A DNA stretch of 64,000 nt from Tritrichomonas musculus (lineage: Eukaryota > Parabasalia > Tritrichomonadida > Tritrichomonadidae): contig JAPFFF010000013.1 of NCBI GenBank assembly GCA_039105265.1, positions 3,658,001 to 3,722,000 of the forward strand. The letters are read 5' to 3'. This document shows positions 21,790-34,400 of the stretch, one piece after another. The first letter of the stretch is position 1. Each line of letters starts with the position of its first letter. The notes below the pieces were generated by a model. It did not search any database and was not told where the DNA came from. It saw only the letters and a program-made list of their open reading frames with translations. Position numbers and translations under genes: made by a program.

Positions 21790-24080
21790 ATGGAAAGCTA
21801 TATCGCTGATAAGAAAAAGCTTTACGCTGAAATTCTCGAATTTCTTGAAAATTCAGATGAGAATTTCGACTACACAACGATTGAAGAATGTTTTGAAAGA
21901 TCATCTCCAAATCTCAAGCAGAAAGACAAAGACGGAGCTTTTGAAGACATGAAAGACTTTTTGCGAATTATAAAAAATATCAGTGACGAACACCACCGTG
22001 ATACAACTTTCATCGCCAGAACTAAACAACTTCTTCTTCACTATAAAGGCCAAATCAAACAGACCTTGTCAAATGAGGAAATCTTCTATATTTTTGAAGA
22101 CAACAAATTACTCGTTCATTTTCTTTTGAGGAATGATGTCATAAGACTAACAGACAATATTTGTGAATCGATGATGACTAAATACGAAGCTAACGGTAAC
22201 CGTTACTGTCACTTTTTCTATCCCGAGCTCGAAGGATTTTTAGGAGAAGAGAAAATGAAAACCGTTAAAAACGAACTTTTAAATAAGTCATCAAATATTT
22301 TTGACAACTATGATTTGAAACGCGAAGAAGGCGAGAATGACTCGTACATTTGCTCAATGATACGAAATGATTCAGTTGAAGAATTCGTTTCATATGTGAC
22401 TCGGAGTAACTGTTCACTTTCAAGCCAAATTACGCCATCAATTTTTGAGACCAATTCATTCATACTCGAACGAAAAGATACGACTCTGATTGAATATTCA
22501 GCTTTCTTTGGATCGATTCAAATTTTCCAATATTTGATGATGAGTGAAGTTGAATTGAGAGCATCGCTGTGGCTTTATGCGATTCATTCAAAAAATGCAT
22601 CATTGATTCATATTCTTGAAACAAAGGAGGTTTGTCCACCAAAATTTGATAACAAAAATGAAGAAGAATTAAATGAAGCAAATAACGAATATTTGAGATG
22701 CCTTACTGAATCAATTAAATGCCATCACAATGATTTCGCTGACTACATTCAAAATAATTTTCTGTTTCAAGAAGAAAAAGATCCAAAACGAAACGAAACG
22801 ATTACATGTAATTGCATAAAATATCATAATTACTATTATTTAGAGACAGAAACCATCAAAGAGCATGGATTTTTCTATTTGCACCTCTATAAATATAACG
22901 AACTTTTCAACCTTTTATTGAAAGAGAAAGAAGAAGGAATCAAAATGAAAATTATTTAAATCACAAATATTTTGATGAAGAACTGATTTCAGCGACCACG
23001 ATTCAATAAGATAACATCATAAAACATTTTAATTGTGTTCGATAAGTGTATATTTTATGATATTTCAAATATTGAATATTTTTATAACATTCATCGACAT
23101 CAATTTTTTTCAATGTTTCATATTTTTTTTATAAGACAGCATTACAAAAAGCGGCCAGTCAAAATGACGTTGAAGTTATTTATTTTTTATTATTAAAAGA
23201 AAAAGAAATACCCAAACATCTTTTCAATGGAAATACCAATTTAACACAAATATCAATTCCATCATCTGTAACTTCAATTGGAGATCATGCTTTCAGAGAA
23301 TGCTCATCATTAATACAAATATCAATCCCATCATCTGTGACTTCAATTGGAGATTCTGCTTTCGATGGATGTTCATCATTAACACAAATATCAATTCCAT
23401 CATCTGTGACTTCAATTAGATATTCTGCTTTCTATGGATGTTCATCATTAACACAAATATCAATTCCATCATCTGTGACTTCAATTGGAGATTCTGCTTT
23501 CTATGGATGTTCATCATTAACACAAATATCAATTCCATCATCTGTGACTTCAATTAGATATTCTGCTTTCAGAGGATGTTCATCATTAACACAAATATCA
23601 ATTCCATCATCTGTGACTTCAATTGGATTTTCTACTTTTTGTGGATGTTCATCATTAACACAAATATCAATTCCATCATCTGTGACTTCAATTGGAGATT
23701 CTGCTTTCAGAGGATGTTCATCATTAACACAAATATCAATTCCATCATCTGTGACTTCAATTGGAGATTCTGCTTTCAGAGGATGTTCATCATTAACACA
23801 AATATCAATTCCATCATCTGTGACTTCAATTGGAGATTCTGCTTTCAGAGGATGTTCATCATTAACACAAATATCAATTCCATCATCTGTGACTTCAATT
23901 GGAGATTCTGCTTTCTATGGATGTTCATCATTAACACAAATATCAATTCCATCATCTGTGACTTCAATTGGAGATTCTGCTTTCGATGGATGTTCATCAT
24001 TAACACAAATATCAATTCCATCATTTATTGATCTAAGAAATCTCTCGATACCATCAATAGCAAAAGTAACAACATATTAA
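21790..24080 (+). CDS. DUF3447-ankyrin-BspA-like leucine-rich-repeat protein (two exons)
   Basis: Exon 1 (21790 to about 22956) encodes about 389 residues of DUF3447-type N-terminus: HHRDTTFIARTKQLL, EGENDSYICSMIRNDSVEEF, PSIFETNSFILERK, LIEYSAFFGSIQIF, SIKCHHNDFADYIQNNF. An intervening sequence of about 170 bp follows. Exon 2 (about 23127-24080) begins KTALQKAASQNDVEVIYFLL (one ankyrin repeat) and continues in frame into 11 near-identical 23-residue BspA/TpLRR repeats with the core LTQISIPSSVTSIGDSAF, then a short tail and TAA. Joining the exons gives GIKMKII-FY-KTALQ, exactly the spacing of the other ankyrin genes here. BspA-like LRR proteins of trichomonads are mostly surface or secreted proteins, but no signal peptide or membrane segment is visible, so an intracellular role is more likely. 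The gene looks intact. Confidence 0.8.
23244..24030 (+). repeat. 69-bp tandem repeats encoding BspA-like LRRs (11 units)
   Basis: Eleven 69-bp units encode 23-residue repeats. They are almost identical at the DNA level, differing mainly in the codons after GATTCTGCTTTC (Arg, Tyr or Asp before Gly-Cys) and in GGAGAT versus AGATAT. This indicates recent expansion or homogenisation. The final unit is truncated. Confidence 0.95.
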
Positions 24081-24500
24081 TTAATAAATAAAAAATAATA
24101 TTTTACATTTATTTTTCATTTTATATTTTATCATTTGAAAAGATTTAGGAGAGACATAATAAAGAATGTATGAAAATTATATTTAAAGAAAAATTCCAAC
24201 CTAGACCCCAATTTTTTATGTCACATATCTATTCTCAGCTATTTGCAAAATGATCAAATAGCCTCCATTTTAGTTTACTTTAAATAATTTTGCATTGTTT
24301 TCATATATATTTATAAGTTTAAAGTTTCTTTAGCCCTTTCAAAATGGGAAGTTTTTTAGCCCCAAAAAATTGAAAGGAGATTTGGGAAAAAAATGTTAAA
24401 ATGTGGATTTTAGCCACCACTTTTTTGGAAACTTTTTCAATTAAAAATAATCGTAGATTAATATAAAAAAGAGCATCAAAAACAGATCAAAATAAGTAGT
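24081..24500. other. Intergenic AT-rich spacer
   Basis: 3' flank of the LRR gene; no further feature recognised before the Polinton fossil begins. Confidence 0.5.
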
Positions 24501-24559
24501 ATCTAGTTGTCATGATTCCTGGTCCAAGGCCAAGGACTCCTGACAACCCCCGTGAATGC

Positions 24560-24780
24560 CTCCACCCTGCCGAAACGCCCTTTAAAACAACCGTTAGCAT
24601 GACTCCAACGACTACCTCATTCACGGCTCCCACACGACCAAACGGCCCTAAAAACACCCGTTAGCGTGACTCCAACGACTGTCTTTCACACGGCTCCTCC
24701 ATGCCGAAACGACCCCAACCAACACGTCTTTCACACTGCCGAAACGCACCCGTTAGCGTGACTCCATCCTCAGTGGAGTG
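24560..24780 (+). repeat. GC-rich imperfect repeats in the Polinton fossil
   Basis: Three to four copies of a word series containing CCGTTAGCGTGACTCCAACG, CACGGCTCC and GCCGAAACG, spaced about 70 bp apart. Its role is unknown; it may be a terminal or regulatory repeat of the element, or decayed coding sequence. Confidence 0.6.
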
Positions 24781-24980
24781 ACGGCTTCGGAGGTCTATCA
24801 TGAAGTAACTTTTATCAACCATGAAATGGAGACCTATTACGAACACTATAACCACTTCGGTGATAGCCATCATGTCTGTAGCGAGTCAATGCCAAGCGAT
24901 GTCAAACGTCTGATATCATACGGTAAGCACACATTCAGAACGAGAGACTACTTCTTCAGCCCTAGTGAACGAATGCTCTA

Positions 24981-25785
24981 AACTACCTTCCAAAAACTAG
25001 ACCTCTCAATTTTGATAATTAATTGAATTTTTTTTTATTCTAATTCTCAAAATTGAATTGCATTGAATTATTTTCAGAGCCATATTTTGTTTGCTGCCAT
25101 ATATTATAAACAAAGATTTATTTAATTTTATGATCAATCCATCTAAATGTTACCTCTAGTTCTGACTATTTTTCTGGATTTCGTTAAAATTTTTCTCATA
25201 TTGGCACAAGCTTTATTTTTTCACAATATCAAGTACAAATTTGACCTCAGCAACAGAATGAAACAAACACAGCAGTATATTTCAATTGTTTTCCTTATTC
25301 CGAAACTTTTTCACTCACGCCAAGACTTTTAATATTATATAACCTCTAAAAGTCAAGCTTTGGCATCAATAATAACTTAAACCAAATAAATCAGCAAATT
25401 TAAAACAATTTCCAGGTTTCCGATAAATTTTCCTCTTATATATCGAATATATTTCGCAGTTTTAATTTCACTCTTATGATTCGTAGTTTATTAATAAATT
25501 ACAGAATATAGAATTTAAAGAAGAAAAGATTAGGAAGAAGAAAGAAAAATATACAATGGTTATAGTTATATATTGATGATACATTATTTTATTTTAAATT
25601 AATTCAATTTTCAATACATTTGAATTTTTCTAATAAAGATTATTCAATTATTTTCTATTTACTATTTAATTTTCAATTGTCCAAAAACTAGACCTGAGAA
25701 AAATAAAATAAACTTATCAATTTTAAAAATAATATATTGAATTCCCCTCAATTAAATTGTGAGGTCTAGTTTTTGGAAGGTAGTT
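24981..25785. mobile_element. 805-bp MITE inserted in the Polinton fossil (TA duplication)
   Basis: Inverted ends share a perfect 25-bp repeat beginning AACTACCTTCCAAAAACTAG (24981-25005 and 25761-25785) and are flanked by TA on both sides (24979-24980, 25786-25787), as for Tc1/mariner-type insertions. The interior is AT-rich and non-coding. A further left-end-like copy of CCAAAAACTAGACCT occurs inside at about 25681, suggesting an internal duplication or nested end. The AT-rich element contrasts sharply with the GC-richer fossil around it. Confidence 0.88.
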
Positions 25786-26037
25786 TATAAGTTTAACCTC
25801 GCATGGGAAGATTACTTTAGGGTCAAACCACGCAAGACAGGTCCTTCACTAGTATTCCGCGTACGAACTGACGACAAGAAGTCCACCGCTATCTACGTCT
25901 CTGATAAGTTTCTTGAACGAACCCAATCGATGAACGCTTTAGAGATCCCACCCATGAGGTCTTCGTAAACAGGTTCTATTTTTGAGTCCTCGATCACGAT
26001 CTCGTTACCAACCTACCAACTTTTTAGTCGAAACCAA

Positions 26038-27066
26038 ATGACCTCGAAGGGTAAAACCGGAATGAAAGAACTGATGGACATTGTCCTTGGGTTGAAGCAA
26101 GACGTGAAGCGCATGAACAGCCTCATCTCTCCACAAGGTGCTCAAAGTTTGGTCGAGAAGCACAATCATTCGAATCCGAATAGTCGATGGGCCCTCAAGA
26201 AGCTCGATGTTAATGGACCTACCGTTCTGAATAACATGCCTGATGTCAACAACGATGGTGTCCCTGATGTAATCATCGTCGACAAGAACAACAACCCAGT
26301 CTACGCGAACGGATACACAACAGTCCAATCTGACTGGCCAAACACTTTGGCATACCATTCAACATATCCCGACAAAGCATCTCGTGCTGAATATAAGCGA
26401 CGACATGACGGTAAAGCCATCACGAAACGTGGCTTCATCAATGACACATTGGGTGTCACCTACTTTGACTACGATAGTGCACAACATCCTGAGCAAATCC
26501 GTCAAGTAGGTACCGTCATCGGAACTAACCTTTCTCAGACTCCTCAATGGTACCAGAACGTATTGGAGAACCCCAAGAGTGGCTATCGAATGAAGAAGCC
26601 TCGTAAACAATCCGCTTACGAGATGTTCAACAAGTACGTCTTCACTGATGCCTTCAATGCTGCTATCGCTCAGATCGAAGATGTCCATCACACCACCATT
26701 CCTGGGCAACATAATATGGTCCTCCATTCGAAGTTATGCGGTAGTTACTGGAAGTCTCAGATCAAAGCCGCATTGAATCTCCCAGACGATATTCCTGATG
26801 ACCAGTTCGACAAGATCAAGCGTAAGAAGAACTCACAACCAAGCATCGAAAACCAAGTCTATTCATTAATGCTCGCCCACAAAGACAACAGAAACACACA
26901 CGTATACGATACACTGTATTATCGTCTCATCAGGGATATATGCCAAGTCTTGAACCTTGAATTGACTCCCGCTCTACAACCACCTGCCAACTACTCTGAC
27001 CCTAATAGTCTTGATGGTCACGCAGCTTCGTTTATGGGACCATCCTCTTGGGCAACTCCACCATAA
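26038..27066 (+). CDS. Polinton-associated protein of unknown function (342 aa)
   Basis: Part of the Polinton/Maverick fossil. The protein has a coiled-coil-like N-terminus (MKELMDIVLGLKQDVKRMNS), a VNNDGVPDVIIVDKNN segment resembling a calcium-binding or FG-GAP-like loop, and a longer alpha-helical C-terminal part ending in a Pro/Ser-rich tail. It lies just upstream of the ATPase part, a place where Polintons often carry minor virion or assembly proteins. That role is inferred from position, not from sequence. The frame looks whole, although the element is dead. Confidence 0.55.
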   Translation: MTSKGKTGMKELMDIVLGLKQDVKRMNSLISPQGAQSLVEKHNHSNPNSRWALKKLDVNGPTVLNNMPDVNNDGVPDVIIVDKNNNPVYANGYTTVQSDWPNTLAYHSTYPDKASRAEYKRRHDGKAITKRGFINDTLGVTYFDYDSAQHPEQIRQVGTVIGTNLSQTPQWYQNVLENPKSGYRMKKPRKQSAYEMFNKYVFTDAFNAAIAQIEDVHHTTIPGQHNMVLHSKLCGSYWKSQIKAALNLPDDIPDDQFDKIKRKKNSQPSIENQVYSLMLAHKDNRNTHVYDTLYYRLIRDICQVLNLELTPALQPPANYSDPNSLDGHAASFMGPSSWATPP

Positions 27067-27124
27067 TCAGTAGCATCTGCTTGGGCAGCTCCACATTCAT
27101 CACCTAAAGCAGTTCCAGTAGACG

Positions 27125-27930
27125 ATGGAGAAGCTTTCTTGGAGTAAGCTGATGAACCACCCACTAGACGATACCTATTTTTATGGCACAGAAACCATGA
27201 GTACATCTCTGTCAGACATCGTTAAAGACAAGGTCCATGAGGTGCTATCCACTAAGAAGAACGATATGAGTGGAGCCTTCATAGACAAGGTTCATCCAGA
27301 GATCAACGTTAGATACAACTCCGTTAACGTCATTGTCGGTAAGCAAGGTCAGGGGAAGACAGTCTTCGCGTTGGAAGAGATCATCTAGATTGCACTAATG
27401 GATACTCATCATCTACTCGTCTACGTAACCAAAGATGGGAATGAAAGTGATCGATCCTTCCTCGCCTTGAAATCACTGATAGAACCCCGTTTACCGATCA
27501 TCACCATCAGTGAATCATCAGCGGAAGCAACCATAGAGAAGCTCATTAAAGCCAAGAACGAGTACTATACCATCACGAACAACCATCTCGAAGACAAACT
27601 AGACGACCCCCAACTCAACATCACCCAAAAGAGATCCATGACCTCTTCGATACCCTCCACATCGATGACTTCCATCGGAAGTACCTCCATACACTCGTCC
27701 TCTTTAATGACATCAGTAACAGCAAGTTCTTCACGAATGAGACATCGTACTTCTCTCAGTTACTCCGTCGTTGTAGACACACCAAAATGACCTTCTTTCT
27801 ATTGATTCAGGGATGGAAGGGTCTGAAGCCGCACATCAAGAACGAGATCACCACGTTGATGATATTCCCCTGTTTCAACAAACAACAACTGAGGTACATC
27901 TATAGTCAGTCCGCCTCGATCTAAATAAAT
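27125..27930 (+). pseudogene. Polinton packaging ATPase (FtsK/HerA type), fossil
   Basis: Contains a Walker A motif (VGKQGQGKT) preceded by NVIV, and further sequence typical of the A32-like DNA-packaging ATPases of Polintons and giant viruses. In a working element it would pump DNA into a capsid. The coding region is broken. It closes the fossil on the right. Confidence 0.65.
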
Positions 27931-28422
27931 AAATTTTTCAATTTTAAAAATTGATTTAACTAACATATTTCAGCAAAAAGCCAAAGCATTAAAAGACATG
28001 CAGAAAAATATCACTGCTTTTATTGCAATGATTGAACAAATTCTAAATTTTTTTTAAGAATCAATAAGAATGGATTTTTCTGATTCAACTATTTTTGAAT
28101 GCCAAAAAGCGATATAAAAAAAATTTTTCAATGATGGAGGAATTGTGATTTGTTTTAAACTTTCACATACTTTAAAAACCTCAATTCAAATACTAATTGA
28201 GAATGCCTTTCAAAAGTTAATAACCAATATCATTATTTTTTTTTTTTTTTTTTTTCTTTATTGCAATTTATAAACTTCGAATAAACAAGATATAAAGCCA
28301 TTTATAAATATAAAACAACATTTCATTTTTTTTTAAAAAAATGATGAAAATGTCATTTTTTTATAATATAATATAAGCAAAAAGCCAAAAAAATGAAAAG
28401 AGTTTGTATTTAGTTTTTTTAT
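27931..28422. other. Intergenic AT-rich spacer
   Basis: 3' flank shared by the Polinton fossil and the convergent HECT gene; contains a T tract at about 28230-28256. No gene recognised. Confidence 0.55.
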
Positions 28423-31400
28423 TCATGCAATATCCATTTCGACACAATGCTCTATAGCATAATTTAGCTTTTCTCTCATTATATCAATTGTTGGATACAA
28501 CGGCACATCAATTGATTTACTACAAGTATGCCCATATGGATACTCTGTTAAGATACCGTCTGTTTTAAACAAAACAGTAATGTGATAATCAGGCATAATT
28601 GCAAAATTTGGTGGCTTTTGACTTGCTGTTGTAAATTTGAGGAATTTTTTCATCATTGAATCATCATATTCACCAAGTATTGTCTTAAAATTATTGATTA
28701 ATTGTTCATTTCCGCCTTCAAAAACAATATGCTTGATAATTCCTTGCAGATCCAGAGATTGCTTTCCATGGCATAAAAACTTTATTAGTCCTCCACTTAA
28801 AAAGTTAGATTCTTTAATATTTTGATTATCCCAAAATCCTTTTCGAATTACATTCAAATACTTTTCAATCGATTTGATACGGCAATCAATGACTATCTTT
28901 TCATAGATATCAACCAAGTTTTGTGGCACAATGCTGCTATTTGAGCATTGACTAATTTGCTTTATCGAACTATCCCAATCTCTGTAAACCCATTTATGAT
29001 CTTTGATATTGCCTTTTTTCATTTCTTCTATTTCATCTTTGAGGATTAAATCGTTCTCATACACATCTTCTATTGTAATTGCTTTACCTGCAAGAAAATT
29101 CCATACAAAAAGAGGGAATGGAATGTCTTGATTAATTCCTCCTCTAATTATAGAACCTAAAATGCAGCCAAACACGTATAACATATTGATTGAATCGTTG
29201 TCATTTTTCGAAGGATAAGGGATAACTTGAACTTTAGATAAATCATCAACTTCGCTATTATTTATAAAATTAGGAGATATGATACATATTCCTGTTTTTA
29301 AACTTAAAAATGATTGCGTTGCCATTGTGATTGTTTCATTTGTTAGACCGCTGACATCAATCGATTCTCTTCCTTTGAAAACAATGCCCCATATCAAATT
29401 TTTAAATCTTATATTATAGTTAATACTAATAGGTTTTGATACTTGGTATATCATGCTATCTTTAATGTTATTTGATTCTCCAGTTAAATATTTAATAGCA
29501 GAATCAGCATTTAATACCAAATTACCAATTAAAGATATAATAGCAATACTAATAGTAGTTGCAATATATGATTGCTGACTTGATTTTATGATATTGAAAT
29601 CATTTAATCTTTTTGAATATGACAAAAATTTGGAATTTTTTCTTCCTAAACTTCTTAATTCGTCGTCTTTTTGGTTCATGTGATTTTCATCTAAGGATGA
29701 AAACAATTTATTAACAGAATTGATCAAGAAAACGCATGCAATTTTACACAGCACTACTGATAATCCATATTTTTTAATCAGTTCAGTCATATTTAATGCA
29801 TCGATAACATTCCATAAAAAGTTTTCACAATGTATATGAGAATCAATGCATTCACTCAGTAAAATCTCTGTATCTTCATCAGTCCAATTAATTGCAAATT
29901 CTTGGATGTCATTTTTTAGATTTTCTTCATTGATTTCGTCATTTGAAATGATTTGATATTGTGAAATATAAATATTTTTGGCTTTTGCGCATTTCCAACT
30001 AATATATTTTCTTTCCTTTGGGTTCAAAAAATAAAATATCATTGTGGTATTACCTGATGTTTCTCCAGTAATTTCTTTTCCATGTAATAAACTTTCATCA
30101 TTACAAACTTTAATTGAACAATTTTTACCATCAATTATTGTGAAAGAAACTAAAAATGATCCTTCTGTTTTATTTTCTACCACTAAATAATTAGGTTGAA
30201 GATTTGTTAATTCTTGCTTTGAGCTCGTTTTAATTGACATTTTTTTCATTTCTTTCCATAAAGGGACAAAGCTCCAAACTGGGAATTGTTCAAGTGATTT
30301 GTATCTTTTCATAAGTTGAAGTATTTGGATCATTTTGGCGGGAGTAATATTCTTTTTAATTTGTTCTATTTGGAATATAGGATATTCATGAATATCCAAC
30401 GGTTTGATTGATTTTAATTTATGACAGCTTTTTTCAAATTCATAAAAACTTATTATTTGTTCATTTTTTTGGTTTTGAGCTGCTAATAAAGAAAGATGTT
30501 GAATATATTCCACATTAAAGTCAATTGGTGTAAACATTAAATTATTCTCAATATATGTTAAGAATTCAGGCATATATTGCATAATCATTGGTGATTTAAT
30601 CAGCCAACAATCAACAAGAACAAGTTTTGCGCATATTCTTTGTTCAGGTGTAGAACAATTTTCAATATAAATCCAAAGTAAAAGAAGCAAAACCATTGGA
30701 GTATTAACCATCCAATTGCCCGACTCATCAATTTCAATTTTTCCTTTGGATCCATCTGGAAAATCAATTAGAAAGTCATTTTCTTTTTTAGAAAATGAAG
30801 AAACTTTTTCTTTGGGAATGTAAATCATATCTTTCTTGTGTATTAGACAGTGATATATTCTATCTCTTGCCATCAATAATAACTGTTTCCCTAGATTATC
30901 CATAAATGATTCCGAACCAAGTAGACCTTTAAGAGAATTATACAATGTTTGAACATTACTACTTTGCAAGAAGTTCAGAGAAATATTATGGAAAAAGCCT
31001 TTGTTCAAAGAATAAGGAAAAGATCCTTTAAATAATTTTTCTCTATTGAATCCTCCAACAGTAATGACTGCTGATTTTATTAATGACAAGCACGTTGGCC
31101 AATCTAATGAATCAGGATCATTAATTGCTGCTTGAGCAAGAACAACACTTTTAAGCTGATTATTAATATCGATTTCATTCGATTTACAGATAAGGTTTAA
31201 AGTTGATGGTGAACCACTAAATGGTAATTTTTCATTGAATTTAATTTCTTCTAAAGTTGGATTATAAAAGATATTGTTCCCCTCTCTTTCAATTTCCATC
31301 GTTATGGCATATTGAAAGTTAAGGGGTTTGACATTATTTAAGTTTTCTTCAAAATCTTCTGATGATTCATCATTTTGATAAAATGTATCGTTAATATATT

Positions 31401-34400
31401 TCACATTGTTTTCTTGCTTTTGGAAAATATTGAATGCTTTCTGGCTTATGAAATTTATTGGTTCATCCATTTCAAATGCCAAATTGTCAATTGAATCAAC
31501 AACAAATTCGATTGAGACAGATTCTTCTGTTAGAAAACTTTTATCATTGATTAATATGGTTGATTCTTCACTTAAAACCGCTATATCTAACATATTGTCG
31601 CTTAAATCAATTTTTTCATCTGTATCATTTATTATTCCTGATGGTAATTCAATGACAATTAGATTTGTATTATGTATTATGATATATGCTTTTTCAATTA
31701 CAATTGCTTTTAATGAAAATGATGGATATTTCATGATATTGAAAGCAAATAAATGAATGTATTTTGACTGTTGTATTTTACCAAATCCAGTCATCTCTTC
31801 TGGTAATAGCATCATTTTGGAGTCAAAAGAATTGTTCAAATTCATATATAATTTGGTTTGTTGCGATGATATGACATGAAAATTAATATATGGCACCGCT
31901 TCATGTGCAAAAGTTGCTAAAATCTCTTTTGGAATATTGCAGTTCATGAAAGAAATATAACGATTCAATGTTTGTAAATAAAACCTGCATAATATTGAAC
32001 TTTGATCTTTCATGCATATATTGGCAAAGGAGATAACAGCTTCAAAGGAAATTGACATATCCAAATTCAACTCTTCTTCTTGAATTGGCTCATTTATTTC
32101 ATTAATATTAAAAAGATAACGTTCACTGAAAGGAGATATTGGTATTTGAAGACAATAATCTTTGTCATTTATTGTATACTTAAGATACTTTCCTTTCCAG
32201 TTTCTCAGAGCATAGAATGTTGAATAATCAGCAATATTCCCACCAATTATTAAAAATAAAAGAAAAATATCACTGATATCTGAATCAATTGTTATAGTTG
32301 ATAAAAGATTTTGAAACAATTGTGACACTTCATTTCCAGTGTTAAGAATATGTCTGAAGCCATAAATAATTTCTGGAAGAGAAGCAAAAACTGTGCTATT
32401 CTTATTTATGGTATAAGAAACAATATCAAATAATCTTTTTAAAAGGCCGAAAACAGCCTCAATTTCATCAACTTGGCATTGACTAACCATAGTAAATACC
32501 ATTTTAATCCAAACATCTTCCAATATTATTCTTTGGTTATTATTTTTGTTAATAAATCCAAGAATTTCAGATACAGAAAAAGAATTCAAATAATTTTTGT
32601 TGGCAAAGATAAGAACCATTATGCATGCTTGGCTTATTTCTGGCAATTTATAGAATAATTCAGGCAATGTACATGAAGATCCAGCAAGACCAGCAACAGT
32701 CATAAAGAAAGAATCAACTACAAAATGATCTAAACTGACAAATTCTGATAATTGATTCATCACTGTAATTGATTTCGCTCTGAAATTTTTACAATTAGAT
32801 AAAACAGTATAAAGTATCTCTAGGATCGAAAGTTGCTTAAAATTACTGATCATGTCAATACAGGTCATGCAAAATATTGTTAAAGTAGTGAGAGCATGCT
32901 CATCAAGTTCGGCATTTGAAAGTAAATAGCCAAGTCTTTCAAAAGAATCAACACGTGAAATTCCATCAATTATAATTCTTGTCAATGCTTGATTATTAAT
33001 GACTTGGAAAAGAGAATTTATTCTATCAAAGCCACAAAGAACATTATCAATTCTTTTTGGTACAGCTTGTAAAATCTTTTGAAACTTATATGGATCATTA
33101 TTTTTTACAAATTGTTCAAGAAGACGAAGATATTGTGTTCTCTCAGATATATTTTTCTCTTGGTAGTCACCAAGAGAAGGATCTAAAATAATTAAAATAC
33201 CCAAATTTGTTAGTAATCTATCTTTTTCGTTGATACCATCAGAATTTTCAATATTTTGGCATGCTTTAATATAATCTGTTCTCATTTTTTTCACCCACTT
33301 CATTATAGAGTTCATTTCTGGTTTTAATTTGTCATGATTTTTAACATCATAAAGAAAATCAAATGCATTTATTTGATGCAAAACTGCAGCCAATATAATT
33401 CTATCTATTATTTCATGATCTTTTTTAAGAGGCTTGTAGACTTTGCTTTTGGCATATATATTATTAATATCTTCATTATTATTATTGATAAAGGCTTGAA
33501 AGAATTCATCATTTATAGATGAAAGGAAGTCTATGATTTGGTGTAGGTTAGGAGGAATTAATGAACGATTTCCATTCTTAAAATTATCATGAATTAGCCA
33601 AGAATACTCAATCTCGCAAGAATATGTTAATCCTCCCCTGATAAGACTTGACAAGAACAATGTATAAATCATGTCAAAATATTCAATGAAACGTTGCAAT
33701 TGTTCATCATGTGTAAATTCATCATTAAGTAATTGAACTATTTTTTGAGAATCATCTGATGTCATTATTAAAGCCAATTGGTTGCAATGAGCAATTGGGG
33801 CAGTTATCATCACAAAATTGCTAATTAAAGTAAATAAGATAGAGTTGTAATCTATTTTTCTTTTTGTTATGTCTGGTTCATCTATGATTATATGCTCTAT
33901 TAATAAATGAAAACGATTTATCAAAATCTGAGCAAAAGAACAAAGAGAATCAATCAATTTTGATTCATCTAAATTAAGAGGATCTTCTTTAAGTATTATT
34001 AAAGCATCATCAATCATATTTTGTTGAATTTGGAGTAAAAGATCGACATTCCATTCATTATTTTTATCATTTCTAGATTTTGGATACCATTCATCGCCAA
34101 GAAATGATTTTAATAATTCTTCATTAATGTCAATTTTGGATAATATTGATGAATGAAACAATCGTGATATTATGCATCCATTATATATTTGGTAACTGTC
34201 TGAATTATGTTGTAATATAAACTTAATTAACTGTAAAAGATTGATATCAAGAGAATCGTAAAAAAGATCAATGTTATTAATTAAAAGAACAGATGATATT
34301 CTTTTGTACTTCTTGTCATTAATTAATTTAAGTAAAGTTGGTAGGAAAGATTGTGCTACGTTTCGAAATTCATTCTTTTTTAGATTTATATCGAGAAATA

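Larger units (their letters stand above)
24510..27930 (+). mobile_element. Polinton/Maverick fossil fragment (partial, broken)
   Basis: A 3.4-kb block with clearly higher GC and different codon use from its surroundings. Parts in order: GC-rich imperfect repeats (about 24560-24780); coding-like sequence interrupted by a MITE (24981-25785); a complete-looking 342-residue frame (26038-27066); a packaging-ATPase region (27125-27930). Capsid, integrase, protease and DNA polymerase B parts are absent, so this is an internal or one-sided fragment. It is broken, with a handful of breaks plus the MITE insertion. The ends grade into AT-rich host DNA and no terminal repeats were found. Confidence 0.7.

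Noticed and set aside
23576-24031. 151-codon frame in another phase of the LRR array
   Set aside because: Exact shadow of the 69-bp repeat array; the LRR frame has family support.
30200-30900. Splice sites or breaks inside the HECT gene
   Set aside because: The 2546-codon frame is continuous and evenly coding; no need for introns.
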